Part shown: positions 11,844 to 22,557 of the stretch, piece after piece
How the letters are laid out: the number at the start of each line of letters is the position of its first letter
How positions within the stretch are numbered: position 1 is the first letter of the stretch
Origin: Poecilobothrus nobilitatus
Lineage: Eukaryota; Arthropoda; Insecta; Diptera; Dolichopodidae
Reading direction: 5' to 3'
NCBI GenBank assembly: GCA_947095535.1
Contig: OX352773.1
Span: forward strand, 130,415,781-130,479,780
DNA: 64,000 nt
The notes under the pieces: model-generated
Databases searched by the model: none
What the model saw: only the letters and a program-made list of their open reading frames with translations
Told to the model about the DNA's origin: nothing
Position numbers and translations under genes: made by a program

Positions 11844-12430
11844 TCAGTGACCGGTGATTATACCTATTGTAATTCCAATGTCTGCCCTTTTGAAAAGAGT
11901 TATATGATTCTGTTTAACAAATTTAGCAGTTTGCTGGATCTCAGCGGGTTTAATTCCACCCGGTCCGCTTGACTTGAATTGTTTGAAACTATCTATAGCC
12001 CATTGTAATTTGTCTCCTGTAACCATTACCTCTGAAATAGTAGGGGGAGGATTCAGAACACAAGCCCCCTCTGAGCTGTTATTTGTGCACCCAGGAAAAT
12101 GGGTTTTTAAAAGTAATTCCAACGACTCGTCGCTTCTGGTAGCCCAGTTGTCATCCTCTTTTTCAGAAGACTTGGGACCATGGGATTTGTCGATAGAATT
12201 TTTCTAAGTCTAGATGCCTCGGAGACGGTTTCTATACCTCCGCAGAATACTCTCCAGATGTCTCTTTTCGCCTTTTTAAGTACTTTTTTGTAATGACTAA
12301 AAGCCGTTTTATAAGAGCTCCAGTCCTGAACCTCATTTATTTTTTGGCATTATTAAAAGCCCTCGTACTATCTTTCCTTAGAGTTTTGATTTCATCATTC
12401 CACCAAGGTGGTTTAGATTTTCCCCTAGGC
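11844..12430 (-). pseudogene. LINE ORF2, RT N-terminal part with internal deletion
   Basis: From 12,410 downward the minus strand reads PPWWNDEIKTLRKDSTRAFNN, then LKRRKETSGEYSAEV and, from 12,122, ELLLKTHFPGCTNNSSEGA, VTGDKLQWAIDSFKQFKSSG and GIKPAEIQQTAKFV: the linker and first RT block of I/LOA-type ORF2. Instead of the RT palm, the frame runs into QNHITLFKRADIGITIG, which resembles the region after RNase H in the related element near 44,280. An internal deletion of most of RT plus RNase H explains this. Stops and frameshifts are frequent. Confidence 0.65.
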
Positions 12431-12589
12431 TTACTGATGGGACACGAATGCTCTAAGGACTTATTGCAAACCTTAGCAAAAACTTTTACTAGGCTATTTA
12501 GATCCTGGATATTTTTAGGAATTCCAGGTATTAAGGAGGGAGCGTTGACTTTAAGTGCTCCCTATATTTGTTCCAGTCAGTTCTCTTAG

Positions 12590-12820
12590 GATTTCGATAG
12601 ACTGACTTTATTGGAGGACTTTCGTCCAGACTGAACTCAAGGTATCTGTGATCTGAGAAGAAATGCTCATCAGAAACTTGTTGCTCCATGAGTTTATTTT
12701 AGAATAAATGAAGTCCAAGACTAAGGTTATGTCTAGGACTTCTTGCCTATTACTAGTAACAAAGGTAGTTTCCTTGCCAATGTTACACATAAGAAGGTTA
12801 GTACTTAAAATTTAATCAAA
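12590..12820 (-). pseudogene. LINE ORF2, endonuclease C-terminal part
   Basis: Continuation of the interrupted endonuclease on the minus strand: CNIGKETTFVTSNRQEVLDI followed by a second frame giving a DEHFFSDHRY-type motif at about 12,640-12,670, the terminal Ser-Asp-His triad of APE nucleases. At least one frameshift separates the two parts. Joining it to the 14,356 side leaves the reading frame intact with no extra bases, which pins the insertion point of the intervening repeat. Confidence 0.65.
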
Positions 12821-14355
12821 AACGAGGAAGAATACAGTTGACTTTGTCAACTCTTAGATAGCCGTACGAACCGTTAGTATGTTCACAGCCTGTCACTCTG
12901 CTTACAATATTATTTTTTTAATATTTTAGTATTTTAAAATAATTTGGGTGAATTTTATAATTTCTAGTACTATTGGTTGTACATATATTCCAACTATATG
13001 TTTATACATTCTTCAAAAGCAAATTCTAACCTTCCACATAACGATTATCAATCCAAAACTTTTTCAAATATTCTATAGTACCATTTAATACTAAGCGGTA
13101 AATGTATATTAAATTTACTAAGTACAAAACAGTAAATATAATTTTAAATATTATATTATATTATATTTAAATATTCCATTGACAGAATAATTTCTTATAA
13201 GTACAATAAAATACATATATGTATGTAAATACGGCACTATATAATATACATATATACTCTTATCATTCACTCACTAGTGGCATATACGATATGTAAATAA
13301 ACATGATATTATATAAGTATGTATATCAATATCATATAAATAAAAATTCTTCAAGCAACCGTTATGTTGTTTATTTATTTACTTTTTTTTGTACTACGCA
13401 TTATATCCTCAACAATTTCAAATTATCAAGTAAAACAAATGCAAAAAATTTGTTGAAGAAATTTGTTAGAAGATTTGAAAAAATCAAGTAAGACTTTCGT
13501 CAATTATAAAGTAATCCTATATTATTAAAAAAAGTTGTTAACAAAAATAAAAGTATAATGTTGAAGCAAAAAAATTTTAACAGGTGTTCAAGTTACAGGT
13601 GTTTAAAAATAGGAAATTTTCAGTTTTTGACCCCTTACAGCTCCTAAACGGGGGGTGATACAAAAAAAATTTCTGAAATGACTCATACTTATTTTCAAAG
13701 ATCTAACTTCTGTCAAAATTTCAAGTTTCCAACTTAAACCGTTTAGAAGATAGAAGGGTTAAAGGATTTTGGTAAATTTGAGTTTCGCATAACAGTAAAT
13801 TAAGACACCGTATGCCACAAATATATATTTATATTGTATATATACTTTTAAAGCTAATAAAAGTAGTAATCGTTTGGCGTTTTCAAAATGAATATATACC
13901 TTATACAACTTGTGCTATAACAATTTAAATATAGAGCTTTTTTGAACCTTTGGGGAGCTGTAGCTCCGTAACGGGTTGGGCTACGAAAAAAAGTTATTAA
14001 AAATAAAATTAATATTTTTGTGAGATCTATTAGCGGTTAAAATTTCATAGCTCTATTTCAAAAAAAATGTGGGGATCTAAAAGGTGTTCGAGAGCTACCC
14101 TAAGTTTTGGTCCAAACTCAACCAAAAAAAATAGGGAACCTACAAATTACTCCCAGAATATTTTGTGTAAAGTTCAAGATTCTAGCTTTCTTAGTTTTTG
14201 AGTTAGCGTGCTGACGGACGGACGGACATGGCTCAAAAGTCTTAGAATTTTTTTCTGATCCGATCCATACCTTTGAAGGTATATCTAGCTCGCTTATTTC
14301 GAGGTGTTACAAACGGAGGAGTAATTTTATTATACCCGATCCTATCGTACGGGTA
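12821..14355 (+). mobile_element. Helentron/DINE-1-like element, copy a
   Basis: A 1.5-kb non-coding repeat found at least three times in this window (here, 27,314-28,870 reversed, 38,945-40,497), plus a partial copy at 42,424-43,055. It begins AACGAGGAAGAATACAGTTG and ends with ATACCCG, an 11-nt spacer and CGGGTAT, a 7-bp-stem hairpin at the terminus. Near the end is a short (GGAC)n block at about 14,213-14,225. Here it interrupts a LINE endonuclease between A and T, with no target duplication. A|T insertion, terminal hairpin and GTCC microsatellite fit a Helitron/Helentron-related element such as DINE-1. It encodes nothing, and I cannot see canonical TC...CTRR ends. Confidence 0.5.
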
Positions 14356-14827
14356 TAATGACTCACCTCTTTCGTTGGTATCCGCACTACCCCAGATGTT
14401 ATGGTGAGCATTGGCGTCGCAGCTTACGATGACCCCAATGTTTATCCTTCTAGCATCCGCTACCAACCCTGCCAGGAATAGAGGGAGTGAATCCTGCGAG
14501 TCGTGAGGAAGATACGCCGCAACAACCCAGAGCCTTAAGTTTTTTAGCTTTAGGCTTGCCGCGACCAGATAAGCATCACATAATTATACATAAAAGTTAA
14601 ATTTAATGTATTTTTAGCAAGTATGCACGCTCTAGGTCTGCATACCTCTTTATTATACAACAACGTGTATCCTGGTATCTTGAATCCATGAACCTGTTTT
14701 TTTGTCACTTATGGCTCTTGGATCAAACTAATATCCTCACTCGTTCTCCTGAGGTGGATTTCAAGTGCGGCGGAAGCCGCTTTGTAGTGATGGAGATTAA
14801 TTTGGAGTAGCTTCATTACCTGAGCCA
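14356..14827 (-). pseudogene. LINE ORF2, endonuclease N-terminal part
   Basis: Begins with ATG at 14,827 (MAQVMKLLQINLHHYKAA), a typical APE-endonuclease opening with the catalytic Asn in LQINL and Gln-Glu-Pro in LIQEP. After several frame breaks it continues as VSCDANAHHNIWGSADTNER at about 14,370-14,430, the conserved Asp-Ala-Asn block of I/LOA/R1 endonucleases. Coding stops at ESL, where a 1.5-kb repeat has inserted. The next endonuclease residues are found on the far side, below 12,820. Confidence 0.7.
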
Positions 14828-15432
14828 TCCTTAATCTCCACCACCGTCGCATTAGCTTCATCCTCGAAGTCCATTGAGAAGCTTTTGGCATCATCAAAGT
14901 TGTTAGAATCAGATCTAAGTAGATCTTCTTCATCGTCAGCCTTGATGACATCATTCACTCTCTTTGGAGCCGAGGAGGATGCTACGTCAACGACATCGGA
15001 TCGGTCAGTGTCTGCCTCTTGGGCTTGACTTGGACCTTCACCACTGCTCCTTGATTCCTTCACCTCATCCTTCTTGTACACCTTCAGTGTAACCGCTGTG
15101 AAGCCGTAACTAATGACCCCTTTGACTTTCGCTAGGGGTTGTAGGGAGTCCTTATTGACAATGACCAACGCCTGTAGGGATTCTTCTACTATATCTTCTA
15201 GTTTGGCAATCTTCCAATTGTGAGTTGGAAATTTGGGATTTGACACTTTCATCATTTTGATGATCTTGTCTGCTTCGGCAGGTTCTTTCGGCAGCCATAT
15301 CCTAGCTCTTGGGCTGCTAGGGATTTCCTCCCTGCTTACGATTTTGAGCTTGGCCCCCGGCCACAAATTTCCCACCATACCTACCGCCTGCTTGTAGAGA
15401 TCTGCCGATCTATAACCAGCACAAGCAGTCAA
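14797..15432 (-). CDS. LINE ORF1 fragment, DUF4780-like
   Basis: An open frame of 211 codons without its natural start: its first codon is TTG (at 15,430-15,432) inside a longer eroded frame, so it is a fragment. The first 130 residues (AGYRSADLYKQAVGMVG, PSSPRARIWLPKEP, NPKFPTHNWKIAKLED, ISYGFTAVTLKVYK) match my recollection of the DUF4780 region found in ORF1 of LOA/I-type LINEs. The remainder is a low-complexity acidic and serine-rich tail. In these elements ORF1 proteins bind the element RNA. The stop lies about 30 nt inside the next reading frame, whose ATG is at 14,825-14,827. That overlap would suit translational reinitiation or frameshifting for ORF2. Confidence 0.6.
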   Translation of the reverse strand: MTACAGYRSADLYKQAVGMVGNLWPGAKLKIVSREEIPSSPRARIWLPKEPAEADKIIKMMKVSNPKFPTHNWKIAKLEDIVEESLQALVIVNKDSLQPLAKVKGVISYGFTAVTLKVYKKDEVKESRSSGEGPSQAQEADTDRSDVVDVASSSAPKRVNDVIKADDEEDLLRSDSNNFDDAKSFSMDFEDEANATVVEIKDGSGNEATPN

Positions 15433-15640
15433 TTTGACGTGACCCTGATGCCAGCCAGCGTCTCTACAGGGGAGTAGTGGTACCTAATCAACTAACTGGT
15501 GATTACTTTCCCTTTGTACCTAACGAACTAACTGGTGATTATTTCCGGTCGGCACCCACGAGGAGGGTTTTAGCCGACCATTGACCATAGCTGCGTACCA
15601 TAGCTGCCTACCATATCTGCGTCGACTCCATAAAAAAGTT

Positions 15641-16055
15641 GTTCTATGACATTAATATTTTAACAAGATCTAAGTGTACTTAAAATTTCATTGCTCTCTT
15701 TTATACGCTAAACATTGTATACTGATAAATTTTGGTTTTTTTTATTTTATTTTAATTATTTTATACAATATTTTATATATTATAAAACAAATTTTTTAAT
15801 GCGGCTCCAGATATTTATACCTTACCAAAAATAATAGTTTGTAAAAAGATTTTCGATAACATACGGTATTACAAATAGACTTTAATCATTAGCTTAAACT
15901 TAAATTTATAATATTATATTAATTACTATAATAATTATTAATATTATTAAATTTAAATTGAATTATATAAAATCTAAGAAATAATAAAAATATCGTCCAC
16001 ATTCTTTTTTTATATGTATAGATGTACCTACATGTAATACTTGTTGTTCCTATTT
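15641..16055. other. AT-rich spacer, no gene seen
   Basis: AT-rich DNA between the LINE 5' end and the copia relic. No open frame, repeat or motif that I can support. Confidence 0.6.
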
Positions 16056-16059
16056 TATT

Positions 16060-16175
16060 TCCAACTGGTGCATTTGCTAAAAAGGATATAAATCCCGTAT
16101 GTGATTTGCGATCATCCAGGTCTATTGCCCCATCGGCATCAGTAAATCCATACAGAGTTTTGCCTGTTTTGTTAT
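16060..16175 (-). pseudogene. Ty1/copia RNase H fragment (extra copy)
   Basis: Minus-strand reading gives a KSHTGFISFLANAP-type segment of copia RNase H preceded by LYGFTDADGA. The same segment, slightly diverged, occurs in the larger copia relic at about 16,765-16,880. The short copy is therefore a duplicated or separately retained piece, not a continuation. It differs at several bases, including the loss of the Trp in the ADW motif. Confidence 0.65.
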
Positions 16176-16374
16176 AACTTAATTTATTGGTTATAACTTA
16201 ATTTATTGCTTTTATACTCTATGATTATTTTTTAATATACTATATAAATTTTTATAATAACTACAGAAAAATTATTTGAAAATAAAAAATATGTAATAGA
16301 TTTACATATAAAAATGTAGTACAAAGTTAGAATAAAAATTAATTCAGTGCTATCGCTGTGTATATTTTCAACAA

Positions 16375-17760
16375 GTGATTAATTTTTTGTTTCATGTTTT
16401 TCGAAACGCATCATTTGTATTAGCTGGATATGTTTAGGTTTTCTTAATACCTTTGTCATGACATCTGCGATCATTTCGTTAGTAGGCATGTACTTTATTA
16501 TAATTAAATCTTTTTCTTGTACTTCTCTTACATAATGAAGTTGGATATCAATGTGCTTACTTTTTGCTTGGTGAAGCGGATTTTTGGCTAAACTTTGTGC
16601 ATTTGGTTATCTCCGTAAATGGCAGTAGGCTCCATTAAAAGTTATTCCATTGATAATTCACAAAGGAGATTTCTAAAATACACAGCCTCTTTCGCCGCTG
16701 TGCTCAAAGCCATGTACTCTGCTTCGGTTGTACTTAACACAACCGATTTTTGCTTTTGAGATTCCCATGATACAGGTGCATTTGCTAAAAAAAATATAAA
16801 TCCCGTATGCGATTTGGGATAATCCAGGTCTGCCCAATCGGTATCAGTAAATTTATACAGAGGTTTGCCAGTTTTGTTATTTCTTATCGCTCAGTACTTT
16901 GTCTAGCTTTTCGTGCCAGTCCTTACCTGACTGCTTATCATTAAAATGTATTTCGTTTAATTTTACTAAGTCTTCTTTTTCTTTAGTTTGGTCTGAATTT
17001 TCAACATTTTCAAAAAATCGAACATCTCGACTTTTATACATTGTTCTATTTAAAGGATCATGCATGCGGTATCCTTTCGATTCTTTAGCGTAACCAACCA
17101 TTATGCATGATTTACCTTTCGGAGAAAATTTCGATGTATGTCTTTTATTCAGAATTATGGCCTCACTACCGAAAATTTTTAAATGTGCTACTGACGGTTT
17201 CTTTCCGAAGCAAGCTTCGTATGGAGTTTTTTCATGTATTAATTTTGTCGGCAACCGATTCCTTATATAGACAGAAGTATTTATTACTTCTGCCCACAGT
17301 GATTCTGGAAGTTTTTCGTTGTTCAGGAGTAAACATCTGGTCATTTCAACAAGTGTTCGATTGGCCCTTTCCGCGACTCCATTTTACTGCGGGGTATAAT
17401 CACATGTTAATTCCCTTACTATACCGTTTTCGGCTAAAAAAATATTGAAATTGTTATTTAAATACTCAAGTCCGTTATCGGTTCTCAGAATCTTTATTCT
17501 TTTCTTAGTCTATAAAAGTTAGGAAATATTTCGCTCCTCCAATTGAGACATTATTTATAGGTCCACACAGGTCACTATGTATTAGTTCAAGTTTCTCCTT
17601 GCAGCTTCTCCTTCACTATTTTTAATTGGTATTTCACTGCTTTTACTTAAAATGCACTTCCAAAGATCCATCTGTATTAAGACACTCTTCATCCAGGTGT
17701 CATAGTTTTAATTATCCAATTTTTCGATGCTTATCATTGTTGAAGAACTCATCTTCATTT
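16375..17760 (-). pseudogene. Ty1/copia pol relic: integrase joined to RNase H
   Basis: From 17,640 down, the minus strand shows copia integrase: a ...RIKILRTDNGLEYLNN block with the second catalytic Asp, a GVAERANRTLVEM block with the catalytic Glu, then from 17,344 a frame of 155 codons (LPESLWAEVINTSVYIRNRL, TPYEACFGKKPSVAHLKIFG, GYAKESKGYRMHDP). Near 16,880 this runs straight into RNase H (LYKFTDTDWADLDYPKSHTG, WESQKQKSVVLSTTEAEYMA, YGDNQ), so the reverse transcriptase between them has been lost. Gag, protease and LTRs are not seen. Stops and frameshifts occur throughout. Confidence 0.8.
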
Positions 17761-20700
17761 AAACTAATAAATTGTTATGAAAAATTTAAAGTTTGAAATA
17801 ATTACCAAATTTTGTTTGTTTTTTTTTTTATTTTAATGGAACATTCGGTCCTAAGATACATAAAATATATATCAGCCGAAAAGTACTTTCATGTGTTATA
17901 TAACGGTTTTTGAACGAAATTTATATTTTGAATAGGTTAGCTGGTTTAGCAGATATATTGTGTTAAATAAATTGCAACAAAAAATTGCAAAGGGCTAACT
18001 GGGACCTTTAAGGGCTTCATCGCCAAATAAAAGCAGCGCCGCAGTTATTTGTTTTTAGTTTAATTTTAGCACTAAAAATTATAGAGCAATCTCTCGGTTG
18101 AGCTTTTTGAAACTTATATTATTTTACCTAAGTATACAGTACAATTTTAATAGTACTTAGTTTCTTAAGCAAAATTAAAATTGTTTATATATATAACATT
18201 AAAATAGATTTTTGAAAAATAAAATTATATTTAGTAAAATTAATCATTATATTAAATAAATAAGTACCTATTATACCGTCAAAAGCTATTCTGTGATATC
18301 TTTTATACTGTGACGTCTATAACTTCAAAATTTTATATTTCCTTTTATTTTATTAAACTTAGTATTAATTCACAAAATTAAAATTTTAAATAAATTTATT
18401 TTTAAAAATATTTTAAAAACAAATAGTTTGTCAATTACAATTTAAAAATTTGTTTTCAAACACTTGTCCCCAGTTCCTTAGCAATGCAATCATGTACATA
18501 TGTATTTAATAAACAGCGTACAATTTATAACAACAGTCGTGTCTGCTGTTATAAATTTCCATATTAAAAAATTCTCTAATTTTCTGTATAACTATAATTT
18601 ATACGGAGGCTTTGAAAAAATAATACATATGATTTTCATTGGAAGTGAAAATAACTACGTATGTTCAAAAAACGTACACCTGACAAGCTTCTACGTACTA
18701 TTTGAAGGGAAAATAAATTAACGTTTCCTTTTCAGATGTAGTTGCGATGCTATACAAGTATTAAATTATAATTAGGTACATTATTTATTTTCTTTACAAT
18801 ATAAATAATATAAGCTGAAGATTTTGATCTGACCGGGGACACTATGAATTTTCGAATCATTATTAATCTGGTATAACAATTAAAAAATATTGACAATAAA
18901 AGAAATCTCTGTAGCATGTAATAAATATTCTAATATTTTTTTCACATTAGATGTAGACAGGAACATTCCCATTCACTTTTTAACTTTCATTCATTACAAA
19001 AAAATTTGTATACGATTGAATGTCTTCATATAAAGAACATTATTATGGTCCTTGCTAAAAACCTTGTATCAGCTTCTATTCTATATTTTGTTTCAGTAAA
19101 TTTGTGATTTATGGTTTGAGTATAAACTATATTTTGTAGAAGAAATTTATATAAATATTAATATGTTTATAAAATATTTATTTTTTCAGTATTATCCGAT
19201 ACCACAGTCCCTGATGTTATATCATAAAAATTCAAATTTATCTAACTAAAAAATATTTTTATTAAAGATACTACTCCAAAAATTTATTTAAAAAAAATAC
19301 TTATATAATATGTAGTTCTAAAAAATAATTTTTAATTAAAATTTAGTATATATTAAATTTATAATAAAAAAAATTATTTTCAGATTCCTTTTTGCCAACT
19401 CAACAATCCATCGAATCGAAAAATAAAATTAAAACTCAATGATATTCAATTTCTGAGAATATAAATAATAAAATCAAAGAATTAGTTAATAAATTTTTAC
19501 TTGCAATTACAAATATATTTCGCAAAGTATTATTATTTTTTAATTAGCTCCAGAATACAACACGAAATATTTAAAACACATGTTCACTTAATTTTCAAAA
19601 TATAATAAGAAAAACAAATTTTCTAAATAATTTATCTTAAATGCCGATTTAATGTAAATTTTATGCACCTATATATTATTATATTATAGCTAATTTAAAA
19701 TGAAAACCATTATTGTTCTATTTAAAAAAAATATATAAAATTTTATGTATTTAGTATTACATATATAAATTGATTATTATTTTTAATATAATAATTATAA
19801 TTAAATTATATTTATTCAAAATGAGTTTTTAAATGGTTTTAAAATTTATTATAACTTGTAATTAGAATAATTGTAACATTCAAAAACTGAAAATAATAGA
19901 TAACATGATATTAGAAATAAATTTTATTTATTTTATTTAAAAATATTTTAAACAATTCAAAATTGTATTATTTATTGATGTTAATATTATAATCTAAGAT
20001 AAAAATAGATATTTATATTAAAATACTTAAATTGTGAAACAGTAGATATATGTAAAAGTTATTAATGTTTTAAACTGTAAAATAATATTTGAAAATTTTA
20101 AACAAAAAAAATATATATATTAAATATACTTATTATAAGTTAAAAATTATACATATTAGTAATAAAATATAAACTGTGAGATTATTTGTTTGTATGCTGG
20201 ATATTCGAAAAAAGTATAATCAATAATCATATCAAAAATATTAACAAAATTGTATTGAATAAAAAGAACTTTTTAAAATTAAAATAAACATTCAATGTAA
20301 CGTAATGGTTACACAATACCCACCTTTTTCTTATACATTAAACATTATATTATATTGTATGTATGTATATGGAAATTATAAGTTCCAATAATTTAAATAA
20401 ATAAAAAACACATTAACGATAAATATTTTGGAAATACATATAAATAATTACTATAGTTTTCAAAAAGTGTTTTTTTTTTTTTTTTAATTTTTTATACCAA
20501 AGCTACTAAAGTTTGAGTTGCACAGGTTCTCTCTAGTTTATTGAATACAAGATACAAGGATAAAACCAGAGGCAATATCTATGATATTTGATAATTTGAT
20601 AATAATAAGTCTCTGATAAACTAAAAAAAAATTTTTAAAACAAATTAAACAAAGTGACCAAACATCAGTTCAAATTTTGAAATTTAGAAATTTTTGTATC

Positions 20701-22165
20701 ATTATCAAATAATACATACAACAACTATATATTTAATTATGAATAGGTAAATGGTGCAAGATATATTAACAAGATATATTAACAAGATCTAAACAAAAAA
20801 TTAAAATGAAATTTTCCAATACATTTTAGCAGAAGTTATAACAAATAGATATATCATCTGGAGATTAAACTTATTGTTTTTTTTTTTTAATGCATTTCTC
20901 TGCCACATAAATGTGAACAAAAAATTACACAGCCTTTGCTTTTCAGGAGGGAATATCTCTTCGTGTGTAGGATTCTAACCGACACTCCCTCGGTGTTTAC
21001 AGCGTATTTTATACGCTCTTACCCACTAGTTAAAATTTTTAATTATTTTTTTTTTATAATTTTTGTTTTAATTATAAAAAATTTTATTAATAAAATTTAC
21101 AATGAACATAAATTTAAAAAGAAATCAGTTATGTTCAATAGAACTGTTAAATTAAGTGTTTTAGTGTAATATATTGTACAACATATTTATTGTAGTATTA
21201 ACATAAATATTATTAATTGTAACTAAATAAATTATTTTAATGCCATAATATGTTAATTAATTTTGAAATAAAAATCAAAGTACATATATTTAAATTGAAT
21301 TGCTAAATTTTATATTTATCTATAATATAGCTGAACTTCATATTATATCAATTATTTAATTCTTGTTCTTATGATTTTTTATTTGCAAACTTTTTCTTTT
21401 TTTAATGTATTTTTTTTTATAGTCCCTATTTTTATGTCGTTCTTCAACTTTCTTTTCCTCAACTCTTTACAATTTTTTAAAAGAAATAACAATAAAATTA
21501 ATTGGAGAATAAGCTAATTTTTTAAGAAAATTAACCGTTTTAAGAAAATAAATGTATCATTTTATCTTTTGTTCATATAGCAATTATTAAAAATGTAAAA
21601 TGGTTGAAGTTGTATCATAACTATAATAATTAAAGTAAATCCTGTTTAACTGTTTGTTGCTTAGTTATTTATCTCTACGTTCTCCATTGATATATTTATT
21701 GATATATATATAATAATATATATATGTATATATAAATGTACATATAATACATATATATATTTCCTTGAATTTTTTCAGCCGTAAGTTTGTGGAACATCTT
21801 AATTAGATTTATTGAGTAAAAAATTGTTTTTTATTTATACTTTTTGTGCACAAAATAATTTTATTAATATTTTATTTTTTTTTTTATAAGTCTTAAAATA
21901 TTATATTTATTTATTATAAAGCCTTTAATTAGAAGTGTTATAAATTTGTAATATACTTATCAAATTCGAAAATTATTAAAAGAGAAAGTAAAAAAAAAAG
22001 GTCATAAAAATAAATTACAGTAGTAACGATCAATTTTTTTTTTTTTTTAATATATGTATGTATAATATGTATGCAATTTTAATATATGTACTTATGTATA
22101 ATATAATGTTAATGTTATTTTTAATTAATTGTTAAAATTTTGAATTTATTGAAAAAAAAAAAACA
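17761..22165. other. AT-rich stretch without recognisable genes
   Basis: About 4.4 kb of very AT-rich DNA. Open frames at 18,500-18,721 and 20,936-21,169 encode Ile/Phe/Asn-rich low-complexity sequence without any family I recognise, and I do not call them genes. There are T-runs (20,470-20,490, 22,033-22,049) and a TA/TATG microsatellite at 21,696-21,760. I see no RNA gene, LTR or terminal inverted repeat. Confidence 0.6.
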
Positions 22166-22170
22166 AACAA

Positions 22171-22446
22171 CAATAATCCAACTTTTTACCTTTTTTATCA
22201 ATATGTAAGATTTTAAGGTTATTTATATTGCTAGAATGGTTTTTTTCCATTAAGTGATTGGCAAAATTGGACTTGGAATCGACTTTATTATCATTTTTAA
22301 CTTAACATTTTTAACATTGAGAACTTAATAAAGTCGCTTCCAAGTCCAATTTTGCCAATCACTTAACGGAAAAAAACCATTCTAGCAATATAAATAACCT
22401 TAAAATCTTACATATTGATAAAAAAGGTAAAAAGTTGGATTTATTG
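22171..22446. repeat. Long palindrome, 120-bp arms
   Basis: Left arm 22,171-22,290 and right arm 22,326-22,446 are reverse complements with only a few mismatches, around a 35-bp loop. Transcribed from either strand it would fold into a long hairpin. Each arm carries the same coding piece of a Penelope-like 3' end, in opposite orientations, so it is a head-to-head duplication of that piece. Confidence 0.9.
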
Positions 22447-22557
22447 GAATCTCTAGAAATTAAAAAAGCTATAAAACAAAATAAATCTATTTTGAACGAA
22501 CAATTAGAATTGCGAAATTCACCTATGTTAAATATTTTTATTAACTTGGTTGGGTAA
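22326..22557 (+). pseudogene. Penelope-like GIY-YIG C-terminal fragment
   Basis: The plus-strand frame starting near 22,332 reads SNFANHLTEKNHSSNINNLK, then ILHIDKKGKKLDLLESLEIK and further to LNEQLELRNSPMLNIF. The pattern of an Asn/Ala-x-His-Leu near a second His, followed by LKILH and LDLLESLEI, is what I recall from the C-terminal GIY-YIG nuclease domain of Penelope-like elements in insects. Only about 75 codons remain. An antisense copy of the first 40 codons occupies 22,171-22,290. I could not verify the family by search. Confidence 0.5.

Larger units (their letters stand above)
11840..15640 (-). mobile_element. LOA/I-clade-like LINE, decayed and split
   Basis: On the minus strand, from 5' to 3', this contains an ORF1 with a DUF4780-like region (15,432-14,797), the start of an APE endonuclease (14,825-14,356), a 1.5-kb foreign insertion (12,821-14,355), the rest of the endonuclease (12,820-12,590), and a reverse transcriptase N-terminal part (about 12,430-11,925). 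This last part joins directly to sequence that looks like the distal 3' coding region (NHITLFKRADIGITIGIITGH-like), so most of the RT is deleted. Frames are broken many times. The 3' half of a related element lies on the plus strand at 43,308-44,600. The 5' part (15,440-15,640) still reads as eroded ORF1 with short repeats such as ACCATAGCTGC. Confidence 0.75.

Noticed and set aside
18500..21169. Two short frames as possible host genes (18,500-18,721; 20,936-21,169)
   Set aside because: No recognisable domain, codon content follows the AT bias, no splice or start context that I can support.
21690..21770. TA-rich run considered as a telomere- or centromere-like repeat
   Set aside because: It is short, irregular TA/TATG microsatellite of the kind scattered over the whole window.
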